Shown here one piece after another: positions 39,700 through 48,441 of a DNA stretch of 60,968 nucleotides. This DNA comes from Paraglaciecola marina (GTDB lineage: Bacteria; Pseudomonadota; Gammaproteobacteria; Enterobacterales; Alteromonadaceae). Both the position numbers and the translations under genes were made by a program. Location of the stretch: assembly GCF_004360155.1 (NCBI RefSeq), contig NZ_ML178727.1, forward strand, positions 594 through 61,561, in the 5' to 3' direction. Every line of letters begins with the position of its first letter. Position 1 is the first letter of the stretch. The notes below the pieces were generated by a model, which had not been told where the DNA came from, made no database searches, and saw only the letters and a program-made list of their open reading frames with translations.

Positions 39700-39725
39700 A
39701 GTATTATTATGACTCTTATTACTTT

Positions 39726-40745
39726 TTAAATACTGTAGTTTTCAGTTTGTTGATCTAACAGATCTGCAACATTGTTAGGTTCATTGCGCCGGTATTTCTC
39801 ATCTAGTAATTTACCACGCCAATGTTGTTTAGCATGGGTATCCGCTGAAACTTCTCGAACCAATTCAAATATAGCTTTTACAATATTATTGTTTTGTTTT
39901 TGTTCTGCCATTTGCAGATATACCATACGGCTTAAGTTAGGCTCTATCATCCTTATTGGACGAACTTGACCACTTTGTTCTAAATGAAAAGTGGCTGAAG
40001 ACGGACATATTAAAAGTCCTACACCTTGTGTAACGTAATGAAGGGTTGTCATTAATTGCCCAAATCCTCTTTTAGATTTGAGTTTTATACCGCGCTTCTG
40101 GGCTTCTAACTGAAGCAGCTGGGTTAGTGCATCTTTCTGTTCTGGAACAAAAATTTCATAGTGTTGCAGGTCAGTAAAAGGTAGGTTCGAATATAACGCT
40201 AATTCACTATAAGACGGATTTTGTGGTTGTTTTGAAATATATAAAAATAAATCTTCATCAATTATAGGGAGTGCTTTAGAACTCGTATTGATATTCATAG
40301 GGGTAAAACATAATGCTAGGTCGATACTACCTTCAGCTAGCCATTTTTCTACTTCAAAACTAGGCCCTATTTTATAAACCAGTTCAATATTTGCGAACCT
40401 ATGTTCAAGTTCTTTCAACAAGGGTATAGACAGCACATTACAATTAGATTGGCTAAGCCCTAATATCACTTTGCCTTTGTATTCAGACTGGTCACCAGCC
40501 AAGTCTGATTTTGCGGCCTGCATCTGCCCCATTATGAGCTGGGCATGTTTTTCGAATTTTTTTCCTGCTTCAGTTAACTCCACGCCTCTAAAATCCCGAG
40601 CAAACAATTTAGCCTTGAGTTCGTGTTCCAAATTGGCTAACTGCAAGCTTATAGCTGGTTGGGCTACATCCAAATGGCGGGCAGCGGCTGTAATGCTACC
40701 TTGTTCAGCAGTGACTAAAAAATATTGTAATTGCTTAGAGTTCAT
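39726..40745 (-). CDS. LysR-family transcriptional regulator of the amine oxidase locus
   Basis: A 339-residue regulator. The N-terminal helix-turn-helix reads GSITAAARHLDVAQPAISLQ (about residues 16-35). The effector-binding domain follows to about residue 300, and the C-terminal tail is longer than usual. It diverges from the FAD oxidase gene across a 352-base gap, the usual place for a LysR regulator of the neighbouring operon. The inducer is probably a substrate or product of the pathway (inference). The N terminus recalls the NAC/Cbl-type subgroup. Confidence 0.85.
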   Translation of the reverse strand: MNSKQLQYFLVTAEQGSITAAARHLDVAQPAISLQLANLEHELKAKLFARDFRGVELTEAGKKFEKHAQLIMGQMQAAKSDLAGDQSEYKGKVILGLSQSNCNVLSIPLLKELEHRFANIELVYKIGPSFEVEKWLAEGSIDLALCFTPMNINTSSKALPIIDEDLFLYISKQPQNPSYSELALYSNLPFTDLQHYEIFVPEQKDALTQLLQLEAQKRGIKLKSKRGFGQLMTTLHYVTQGVGLLICPSSATFHLEQSGQVRPIRMIEPNLSRMVYLQMAEQKQNNNIVKAIFELVREVSADTHAKQHWRGKLLDEKYRRNEPNNVADLLDQQTENYSI

Positions 40746-41097
40746 AGGCGTTTCATCTTATTTTTAACCGCTTTAATCATTATTAGAATTACGCCTCTAT
40801 ATTCATTTTATGCATATTTATTAGAACTCATTGCGCCCGTTATAATTTCATAAATATATTTGTTGGCCAATTATAAAGAATTAATCGTAATAATTCTTCG
40901 CTTTAATAACAGTTATTTAGATCATAGCAACATTTGTCATCTGATACTTGGCGGGAGCTACAAGCTAGATATATATTTATTATGTACCTGAACAATATTT
41001 ATGTGCCTTCTGTCACATTCGTTCAATTTGTATTATCGCTTTAAGATTTAGTTGTTGTATTGGTTTAAAAATAACAAGGTATTTATCAAATCGCTTT
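40746..41097. promoter_or_regulatory. Divergent control region of the LysR gene and oxidase operon
   Basis: 352 AT-rich bases without a gene. It should hold both promoters and the LysR binding sites. A-T palindromes such as AAATATATTT near 40850 are visible, but no T-N11-A site can be singled out with confidence. Confidence 0.4.
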
Positions 41098-42687
41098 ATG
41101 TTGAATATTACTAGAAGACAATTTCTTACTATGGTCGGAGCCGCAGGCGGCTCTTCGGCGTTACTCAAAACATCTCTAGCTTTAGGCCTAATGCCCGATG
41201 AGCCATACACAGGTCCAGTCAAGGTTAAACCTGCAGCCAAAGGTCAAAATCCAACAGCACTTATACTAGGTGCAGGGCTTGCAGGTTTGTCGACGGCACT
41301 AGAATTAGAAAGAGCCGGTTACGATTGCACTATTTTAGAAGCTTCATTTAGACCTGGTGGCCGTAATCTAACCGTTCGTAATGGTGACAAGATTGACGAA
41401 ATGGGCAACCCCCAGATTTGCCAATTTGACAAACAAGAAAACATGTACTTCAACTGTGGCCCCGCCCGCATACCTGGCCATCATAGACGTTTATTACATT
41501 ATTGCAAAACTCTGCATGTACCGCTACAAATTAAAGCCAACAGCAGCAAGATGGCCTATTTTCAGGATGATAAGTCCCTCGGCGGTAAGCCTAAACGCAT
41601 AGTGGAATATCATACCGATGCCCGTGGTTTGATGTCAGAACTATTATGGAAGTCAGCAGACTCGAATCAGTTCGATCAACTTCTAAGTAAGGAAGATGTC
41701 GCTAAGCTGAAGAAGTTCTCAAAAACCTACGGTGACTTAACTGAAAATGGTAAGTATATAGGGAGTGATAGAGGCGGTTCTACAACAGACCGCATGCTTG
41801 ACTATCCATCACCACGAGCCCCTATTGAGTTGAAAGCAATGTTAGATAGCAGCTTCTGGTACGGTGGCTTATTGGGTTCAGAAACATACGATTGGGCCGA
41901 GCCTCTAATGGAACCTACAGGTGGAATGGACAATGTCATCAAAGCATTTCTAAGAAACCTAAAAAGACAGCCAGTGTTAAATGCTCAGGTTAAGAAAATA
42001 TTTAACCGTGGTTCAGGAGTTGAGGTTACTTATGAGCACAGTGGAAAGTTCCACACTGTAAAAGCTGATTATTGTTTTAACAATATTCCTGCTCATTTTA
42101 TGGCTGGTATAGAAAATAACTTTTCTGATAATTACCAATCTGGTTTAAATGCCATTAAACGGGGTCATTTATTCAAGATTGCTTTTCAAATGAAAGAGCG
42201 GTTTTGGGAGAAAGACGGAATTTATGGTGGGATCAGTTACTCTAAAGATGCCATAGGGCAGATTTGGTATCCGTCGCACGATATTCACGCTCAAAAAGGC
42301 ATTTTGTTAGGTGCATATACTTGGAATGAAAAAGCCACCAAGATGTTCGAAGCTCTGTCGCAAGAGGAACGACTTAAAGCTGGTGCACTTTCAGGTGAGA
42401 AAATCCATCCGGGTTACAGTAAATACATAGAAAATGGCATTACTATTCCATGGTCTCGAATGAATCATCAAATGGGTTGTGGTCTACGAATGAGCCATGA
42501 CAATTTTGAAAAGTACTATCATGTGCTTCAAAAACCTGAAGGTCGCCATTTTATGATTGGCGATCAGATAAGCCATCATACGGGCTGGCAAGAAGGGGCA
42601 TTAGCTTCAAGTGAACAGGCCTTGCAGCAACTAAATAAAATGTTAGCAGCCAACTTTAATATTGGAGAACCCAATTATGTTAGCTAA
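41098..42687 (+). CDS. Tat-exported FAD-dependent amine oxidase
   Basis: A 529-residue flavoprotein. The N terminus has a twin-arginine signal (TRRQFLTMVGAAG, residues 5-17), so it is folded with FAD in the cytoplasm and exported. The FAD-binding motif is ILGAGLAGLSTALELERAG (residues 56-74), followed by GGRN. The C-terminal half carries the amino-oxidase pattern, including HHTGWQEGALASSEQAL. Flavin monoamine or L-amino-acid oxidases of this type oxidise amines to imines. The cytochrome c gene overlaps the stop, suggesting electrons go to cytochrome rather than oxygen. The substrate is not defined by sequence. Confidence 0.85.
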   Translation: MLNITRRQFLTMVGAAGGSSALLKTSLALGLMPDEPYTGPVKVKPAAKGQNPTALILGAGLAGLSTALELERAGYDCTILEASFRPGGRNLTVRNGDKIDEMGNPQICQFDKQENMYFNCGPARIPGHHRRLLHYCKTLHVPLQIKANSSKMAYFQDDKSLGGKPKRIVEYHTDARGLMSELLWKSADSNQFDQLLSKEDVAKLKKFSKTYGDLTENGKYIGSDRGGSTTDRMLDYPSPRAPIELKAMLDSSFWYGGLLGSETYDWAEPLMEPTGGMDNVIKAFLRNLKRQPVLNAQVKKIFNRGSGVEVTYEHSGKFHTVKADYCFNNIPAHFMAGIENNFSDNYQSGLNAIKRGHLFKIAFQMKERFWEKDGIYGGISYSKDAIGQIWYPSHDIHAQKGILLGAYTWNEKATKMFEALSQEERLKAGALSGEKIHPGYSKYIENGITIPWSRMNHQMGCGLRMSHDNFEKYYHVLQKPEGRHFMIGDQISHHTGWQEGALASSEQALQQLNKMLAANFNIGEPNYVS

Positions 42688-43291
42688 ACGTTATCTGTCA
42701 TTTATCATATTTGGTTTGCTTGCGTTTCATCTCAATGCAGAAGAGGTAGTGACACCGGTTGGTTTAGAGTATTGCACTGTATGCCATGGTGCTCAATTAA
42801 AGGGTAATGAAAACATTCAAGCCCCAAGATTATCAGGTTTATCTGATTGGTATTTGGAACGTCAATTACTCAATTTTAAAACTAGAGTTAGAGGCGATCA
42901 CCCGGATAATTTGACCGGGGGAGAAATGATGTTAATGGCTAAAAATTTAACTGCTCAGGAAATCAAAGACATAGTTAAATGGGTAACCTCTACCGATTCT
43001 CCTAAACCTTTGGCAACCATTGAGGGCGATATAAAGGCTGGAGAAGCCCTATATCAAACCTGTTCTGCATGCCACGGTCCTAATGCTACAGGTAATAAAA
43101 TGCTTGGAGCACCTAATTTGAGCGGATTAAATGATTGGTATATATTTAATCAGCTTAATCATTTTAGATTAGGCATGCGCGGTACCCATAAAGCTGACAC
43201 TTATGGTCAACAGATGCGAGCGGTAAGTGGTGTAATTACTTCAGAAAAAGATGCTGCGAACGTAGCTGCATACATTCATCAATTAAAATAG
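42677..43291 (+). CDS. Di-heme c-type cytochrome
   Basis: A 204-residue periplasmic cytochrome with signal peptide (residues 1-21). Heme sites are CTVCHG (Cys33, Cys36, His37) and CSACHG (Cys129, Cys132, His133). The two halves are similar (each with LSGLSDWYL or LSGLNDWYI), a fused tandem cytochrome c like cytochrome c4. The ATG at 42677 overlaps the oxidase stop and has GGAG ahead, so the two proteins are likely coupled: the oxidase passes electrons here and then on to the respiratory chain. Confidence 0.88.
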   Translation: MLAKRYLSFIIFGLLAFHLNAEEVVTPVGLEYCTVCHGAQLKGNENIQAPRLSGLSDWYLERQLLNFKTRVRGDHPDNLTGGEMMLMAKNLTAQEIKDIVKWVTSTDSPKPLATIEGDIKAGEALYQTCSACHGPNATGNKMLGAPNLSGLNDWYIFNQLNHFRLGMRGTHKADTYGQQMRAVSGVITSEKDAANVAAYIHQLK

Positions 43292-43305
43292 CAGGAACAA
43301 AGTTT

Positions 43306-43800
43306 ATGAAAAAATCTTTATTATTGGCGGCAACAAGTTTGTTAGCGACAAGTGCGTTAGCCGATGTTACCCGTCATGCCTTACCTAATAACAGTACTTT
43401 CCCTATTTCTCGTGCTGTTGAAGTATCTCCTGAAACAACTCTAATATTCCATAGTGGTACAGTACCTGGACCTGTAAATCCAGATGCTAAACGTGGTAGC
43501 CGTGAATACTACGGTGATACTGAGACTCAAGCCTTAAACGTATTTAAACGAATGGAAGCTTCTTTTAAAGAACTAGGTGTTGATTTTGGTGACATTATTA
43601 AAATGCAAGTGTTCTTAGTTGGTGACCCAACAATGGACGGTAAAATGGATTTTGCAGGTTTTATGAAAGCCTACACCAAATATTTTGGTACCAAAGAACA
43701 ACCTAATAAACCAGCTCGTTCAGCATTTCAAATTGCTGGATTAGCCGGTGGTCCGAATATGCTAATTGAAATTGAAGCAGTGATTGCTCGACCTAATTAG
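43306..43800 (+). CDS. Exported RidA/YjgF-family protein
   Basis: A 164-residue protein. Residues 1-19 form a signal peptide ending SALA. The mature domain is RidA-like, with the conserved ending AGGPNMLIEIEAVIA and a central QALNVFKRMEA. RidA proteins hydrolyse reactive enamine and imine intermediates. Most are cytoplasmic; export fits its place behind an exported amine oxidase, where it could convert imine products to keto compounds. It lies 15 bases after the cytochrome stop, and a terminator follows. Confidence 0.82.
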   Translation: MKKSLLLAATSLLATSALADVTRHALPNNSTFPISRAVEVSPETTLIFHSGTVPGPVNPDAKRGSREYYGDTETQALNVFKRMEASFKELGVDFGDIIKMQVFLVGDPTMDGKMDFAGFMKAYTKYFGTKEQPNKPARSAFQIAGLAGGPNMLIEIEAVIARPN

Positions 43801-43807
43801 TATTGTT

Positions 43808-43841
43808 AGCCACTAATTTCTCCGAGTTAGTGGCTTTTTTT
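43808..43841 (+). terminator. Terminator of the oxidase-cytochrome-RidA unit
   Basis: AGCCACTAA / TTAGTGGCT with a 10-base loop followed by seven T. It separates this unit from the DASS transporter gene, which therefore probably has its own promoter. Confidence 0.85.
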
Positions 43842-43935
43842 CTATTCTAAATATCTAATATTGCAGTCTTTTTTATTCCACACAGCTTGAAAATATGAGA
43901 GATTATTCACACACCAATTGGGTTCAGTGAGTAAT

Positions 43936-45369
43936 ATGCAAAGCAATAATAAATATATTTTAATATCAATCGTATCTTCCTTAACCTTGTATTTTTTGTT
44001 GATTTTCTGGGGACATAATTCTGCGATTTCAGCAACCGCTGCCATAACCTTATGTACTGCAATGTTATGGGTGACAGAAGCCATTCCAATTCCTGCTACG
44101 TCATTAATTCCATTTTTCGGTTTTCCCATGGCTGGGGTAATTGACTATAAAGAGGCGGCCTCTGCACTAGGAAGTCACGTCATTCTATTATTGATGGGTG
44201 CTTTTATGCTTTCAAAAGCATTGGAGAAGTCAAATGTTCATAGCCGTTTAGCCTATTATTTAGTGAATATCACTGGTGGAAAAAGTGCTAAGCGTTTGGT
44301 TTTAGGCTTTATGCTTACTGCTGCAATATTAAGCATGTGGATTTCAAATTCAGCAACAACCCTGATGTTATTACCCATCACTTTAGCGGTTTTAAAACAT
44401 GTAAAAGATCCACGTTTAACCATAGCCATGTTATTAGGTATTGCATACGCAGCAAGTTTAGGTGGGGTAGGTACTCCTGTTGGGACTCCACCTAATATCA
44501 TTTTTATGAGTGTATTTTTAGAATCTCAGGGTAAAGAGATTAACTTCTTAGAGTGGATGAAAACAGGAGTGCCAATCGTAGTTATTGGGATACCTGTTAT
44601 TGCGTGGTGGTTAACTCGAAAACTAGACGACAAGCAAGAATTTATATTACCTAAATCTGGTAAGTGGTTACCTGCTGAAAAGCGAGTATTGATTATCTTT
44701 TTAGGTATTGCATTAGCTTGGATGTTTAGACCCTATTGGACAGTTTGGTTAAATATGCCCTCAATTGGTGATAGTACCGTTGCTTTGGTGGGGGTTCTAG
44801 TGATGTTTTTAGTACCTAATGGCAATAGAACTGAACTGCCAAATACAAAAGTTGATGCAACCAAAAAAGAAAAATTTGGTGAGGTAGTCGAAAAACCAAA
44901 GTCTGACAAACTCCTCGATTGGGAAACCGCAGTGGATATTCCTTGGGGGATGTTGTTATTGTTTGCCGGTGGTATTTGTATCGCTAAAGCCTTTTCGGCA
45001 TCCGGTTTAAGTGAGTTATTAGGGCAATTATTGACTGGATTGTCAGCTTTACCTGTTCCTTTACTTATCTTATCAATTTGTTTATTTGTAACATTTTTAA
45101 CTGAAATTACCTCTAATACAGCAACCGCCACTTTGTTAATGCCCATTTTAGCGGCTACGGGAATGGCCGCAGGTATTGACCCTGCGCTAATGATGATGCC
45201 AGCAGCCATTAGTGCAAGTTGTGCATTTATGTTACCGGTTGCCACTGCTCCAAATGCAATTGTTTACGGTATGAACAAATTTAGTATTCAAACTATGGCA
45301 CGGGAAGGCTTTATGCTAAATGTATTTTTGGCATTTATTATTACTGGTGTAAGTTACTTCACTATTTAA
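43936..45369 (+). CDS. DASS/SLC13-family sodium-coupled carboxylate transporter
   Basis: A 478-residue membrane protein with about 11-13 helices. Family motifs: SNSATTLMLLPITLAVL, then GGVGTPVGTPPNIIF, and in the second half TEITSNTATATLLMPILAA. Members carry di- or tricarboxylates, sulfate or taurine-like compounds with sodium. The start is ATG 43936 (in-frame TTG at 43918 and GTG at 43927 are less likely). In this locus it could take up keto or carboxylic acid products made in the periplasm (inference). Confidence 0.87.
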   Translation: MQSNNKYILISIVSSLTLYFLLIFWGHNSAISATAAITLCTAMLWVTEAIPIPATSLIPFFGFPMAGVIDYKEAASALGSHVILLLMGAFMLSKALEKSNVHSRLAYYLVNITGGKSAKRLVLGFMLTAAILSMWISNSATTLMLLPITLAVLKHVKDPRLTIAMLLGIAYAASLGGVGTPVGTPPNIIFMSVFLESQGKEINFLEWMKTGVPIVVIGIPVIAWWLTRKLDDKQEFILPKSGKWLPAEKRVLIIFLGIALAWMFRPYWTVWLNMPSIGDSTVALVGVLVMFLVPNGNRTELPNTKVDATKKEKFGEVVEKPKSDKLLDWETAVDIPWGMLLLFAGGICIAKAFSASGLSELLGQLLTGLSALPVPLLILSICLFVTFLTEITSNTATATLLMPILAATGMAAGIDPALMMMPAAISASCAFMLPVATAPNAIVYGMNKFSIQTMAREGFMLNVFLAFIITGVSYFTI

Positions 45370-45757
45370 AAAATGCACTTAGAAAGTATGATTAACAAAG
45401 AAGTTTGAGAAAGAAATCTCTGTACTTTCAGCTTTATTTTGAAATGTTTCTTCACATTTATAAACGACGACTGGCTCTATTTTTGAGTTAACAAACTTGT
45501 TTTTTTTTAGTTTTTGTTATGTTGTTATTTTGTAATTATTTGTAAAATAAATGCAACTTTTGATGCTTTGCACCATTGTGGGGTTTTAAGTTCTGGAGTG
45601 GTGCTTTAGTTTGCTGGGTGTTCTTCTAGGCCCCTATATAACTGGTTGTATCGGTCTTGGCATCATTTCTGCAGTTTCACCTTTGTACAGCATTTTACTC
45701 TGTATGTTCATAAGAGCTTAGCTCAATTTAATTAAAATTTTTTAGAATAGTGGTGTT
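45370..45757. promoter_or_regulatory. Gap before the TauE/SafE gene
   Basis: 388 AT-rich bases with no gene. A weak promoter candidate is TTGCTG (45611-45616) with TATATA 18 bases later (45635-45640). Confidence 0.35.
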
Positions 45758-46576
45758 ATGGAACTGGAGTTGTTGTTGTTTGTTGCTACCTTGTGTGTAG
45801 CTGGTGCAGTTGCCGGTATAACCTCGGGGTTATTTGGCAATGGAGGTGGGTTTGTAGTGGTTCCAGCCTTATTGGCTGTTTTTCCATTTTTCACTGAGTC
45901 TTCAGCTGAATTAATGCAAGTTGCGGTGGGTACGTCTTTGGCGTCTATCATAATATCGAGTACTCGATCGGTACAGGCTCATCACCGTAAAGGAGCCGTA
46001 GACTTTAAGGTCTTAAAAGACTGGGCTATTTGGCTCGTTTTAGGTGTGTTGATCGGTATTTATATAGCGTCTAAAACTAGCTCAAATGCACTGATATTGG
46101 TTTTTGCTACTGGTGTATTCTTTTATTCTATTTATTTTCTATTTCCAAAATTGTTTGCAGGTAAAACAGACTCTTTAGACATGCCAAAAGGAATAGGGCG
46201 AGCTGCTTTGGCTACTTTTTTAGGTGGCTTTTCAGCATTGTTAGGTATAGGTGGTGGAACTATAACTGTTATGACTATGGTGATATGTAATAGGCCTGTT
46301 CATCAAGCGGTTGCAACGGCTGCAGGTGTTGGCTTTATTATTGGTTTACCGGGAGCTATAGGGTTTATGGCAATGGGACATAATGTACCTAATTTACCCT
46401 ATGGAACATTCGGTTACGTAAATATACCCGCGCTAATAGCGATTAGTGTTGGCTCAATCATTACTGCACCAATTGGTGCTAAGTGGGCCCATAGTTTAGA
46501 TGAAGTACTACTTAAGAAACTATTCGGTGTGTACCTTATCGTAGTGTCAATTTGTATGTTCTATAAAGCGTATTAA
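45758..46576 (+). CDS. TauE/SafE-family permease
   Basis: A 272-residue membrane protein with about eight helices. The first repeat has AGAVAGITSGLFGNGGGFVV and the second FLGGFSALLGIGGGTITVM, the duplicated Gly-rich motif of the TauE/SafE family. Members export or import sulfur compounds and organic acids. It lies 32 bases before the aminotransferase gene, so the two are probably cotranscribed. The substrate is inferred only. Confidence 0.87.
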   Translation: MELELLLFVATLCVAGAVAGITSGLFGNGGGFVVVPALLAVFPFFTESSAELMQVAVGTSLASIIISSTRSVQAHHRKGAVDFKVLKDWAIWLVLGVLIGIYIASKTSSNALILVFATGVFFYSIYFLFPKLFAGKTDSLDMPKGIGRAALATFLGGFSALLGIGGGTITVMTMVICNRPVHQAVATAAGVGFIIGLPGAIGFMAMGHNVPNLPYGTFGYVNIPALIAISVGSIITAPIGAKWAHSLDEVLLKKLFGVYLIVVSICMFYKAY

Positions 46577-46608
46577 AACTTAAAGATAAAAATTAAAGGT
46601 AAAAAATT

Positions 46609-47766
46609 ATGACTGATAAATTAAGTAGACGTTTATTTTTACAAGGTTCAGTGGCTGCTTCAGCACTTGCTGCAAGTGGTATTATTACGGGTTCTGCTGT
46701 TGCTGCCCATCATCAGACTCCTGCTGTTGCTTATGGACCCAAGCCGGGCGTTGCTAAGTTAAATGCCAATGAAAACCCTTATGGACCTAGTCCAGCGGCC
46801 ATGAAAGCTATTATGGAAGCTAGTGCAAAAGGGGCATATTATGCTGCTGATCCTTATCGCGTTTTAGTGGACATGATTGCAGAAAAAAACTCAGTTAGTA
46901 AATCTCAGGTTTCTTTAAGTGCTGGTTCCAGTGGTGTGCTTTCATACACGGCAGTACTTGCCTCTACTAAAGGCAAGATTTTAGGGCCGGATTTATTTTG
47001 GGATACCACGGCTAAAACGCCACAAAAAATTGGTGCTGAAAAAATCAAACGAACAGCAAAGACCAAAGATTTAGGTATTGATTTAGACGCTATGTATGCA
47101 GCAATTACGCCTGACGTCGCCATGGTGCAAATTACAAATCCAAATAACCCTACAGGTCGATTATTAGATCCCGTTAAGTTGCGTGAGTTTTGTATAAAAG
47201 CTTCTAAGAAAGTCTTGGTACTAGTTGATGAAGCGTATAACGAAGTGACTGATATGCCTGAGAAAAACTCCATGATGGGCTTAATAAATGAAGGTCATAA
47301 TGTTGTAGTTGCACGAACATTCTCAAAGCTATTCGGATTAGCTGGAATGCGTGTTGGTTATATGATCGCTTCGGAAGAAAATACAGCTGAAATAAATCGT
47401 TATAGCCTAGGCGGTTACTCTATGAATCAAGCTGGTTTAGCTGCAGCAATTGCTAGTTATAATGATGAAGCTTTCTTAAAAATGTCTAAATCTAAAATTG
47501 TCGAAGGCAGAGAAATGATTTTATCTGCGGTTAAGGCTAACGGATTAATTGCTTTACCATCTGAAACAAATTTTGTATTTGTTGATTTGGGTAAAGGTAA
47601 TGCTGAAATATTCAGACAAGAAATGGCTAAGCAGAATGTATTAATTCGTGGTATTTACCGTGATTATAATAACTGGTCTCGAGTGAGTACTGGTTTGATC
47701 CCTGACGTACAAAAATATGTTGATGCTATGCCTTTGGCGTTAGAGAAAACTCTAGCTAAAGCTTAA
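46609..47766 (+). CDS. Tat-exported PLP aminotransferase, HisC-like
   Basis: A 385-residue fold-type I aminotransferase related to histidinol-phosphate transaminases. Residues 5-30 form a twin-arginine signal (LSRRLFLQGSVAASAL). PLP sites: NPNNPTG (177-183), DEAYNE (207-212) and the Schiff-base Lys240 in TFSKLFGLAGMRVGY. An exported PLP transaminase is unusual; PLP would be loaded before Tat export. Its biosynthetic HisC role is unlikely given the signal and the catabolic neighbours. Amino donor and acceptor are unknown. Confidence 0.85.
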   Translation: MTDKLSRRLFLQGSVAASALAASGIITGSAVAAHHQTPAVAYGPKPGVAKLNANENPYGPSPAAMKAIMEASAKGAYYAADPYRVLVDMIAEKNSVSKSQVSLSAGSSGVLSYTAVLASTKGKILGPDLFWDTTAKTPQKIGAEKIKRTAKTKDLGIDLDAMYAAITPDVAMVQITNPNNPTGRLLDPVKLREFCIKASKKVLVLVDEAYNEVTDMPEKNSMMGLINEGHNVVVARTFSKLFGLAGMRVGYMIASEENTAEINRYSLGGYSMNQAGLAAAIASYNDEAFLKMSKSKIVEGREMILSAVKANGLIALPSETNFVFVDLGKGNAEIFRQEMAKQNVLIRGIYRDYNNWSRVSTGLIPDVQKYVDAMPLALEKTLAKA

Positions 47767-47782
47767 TTACTTAACATTATTG

Positions 47783-47817
47783 GTTACTAGTAGCTTAAGT
47801 ATTAAGTTACTAGTAAC
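47783..47817 (+). terminator. Hairpin after the aminotransferase gene
   Basis: TTACTAGTAGCTTAA (47784-47798) pairs with TTAAGTTACTAGTAA (47802-47816) around GTA, 15 pairs with one G-T wobble and an extra outer G-C. The following sequence lacks a clean T-run. Confidence 0.6.
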
Positions 47818-48441
47818 TGGTTTAACTGCAATAAACTCTAGCGTCATTCTGCTTTTTTCATTCTTTATTTATTCCCAAGTTAGCTGAATTTTATACACTT
47901 TAGATGAACGTAGGAGTTTCAATTAGCCTGCTTCGAAGATTTTCTCACGTGCTTAAAGCACTTGAGAGTTAGACGTATCGGTTTCTATCAATTGTTATCA
48001 AATCAATTTAGGTCTCTTCTTAACTGACGATAAGTCCACTCAATCGTTATGATAATTTTAAGTTGCAACATATAGGTGCAATTAGTCTTTTTTGGCCCGT
48101 TTAAATGAGCTTTTGCTCACCCTAGTTGTTTTTGTTTAACCTCCTTTTAGATTAATTTAGGTTGTCGTAAATGCTTGAGCATCGCTGCAGCTATTAATTT
48201 TAAAGGGGTTGGCGAGATATAAGAAAAATATTGTCCCCATAAATAGTAAAACCGGTTCCGGTTGGCATCTGAGTTGCTTTTTACATGTAGAGGAATGGTA
48301 ATTAATAACCAATATTTATTTATTAAGTGCATTGCACAGAATTAATACACAAGAATAATTAACAGAGTACTGATTTTAGTTGATAAGTAATTCCCAACGT
48401 TTTCAAGCACATAATAAAAATGTCAAAATAAGAGGTAATAC
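47818..48441. promoter_or_regulatory. Long leader of the TonB-dependent receptor gene
   Basis: About 620 bases with no supported gene. It holds two striking palindromes: CTCA-c-GTGCTT-a-AAGCAC-t-TGAG at 47944-47966, and AACCGG-TT-CCGGTT at 48250-48263. Both look like operators. A minus-strand frame at 48147-48332 has no RBS or recognisable product and is left out. The RBS AAGAGG precedes the 48442 ATG. Confidence 0.45.

Noticed and set aside
44733-45245. A 170-codon minus-strand frame
   Set aside because: Antisense to the DASS transporter; composition mirrors its membrane helices, with no independent signals.
47820-47974. GTTTAAC and GTTAGAC boxes resembling attC ends
   Set aside because: They lie about 150 bases apart, the outer arms do not match each other fully and no L boxes are found, so a chance match is likely.
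48147-48332. Minus-strand frame upstream of the TonB-dependent receptor
   Set aside because: 61 codons without RBS or recognised family. It was considered as a transposase remnant, but no motif supports that.
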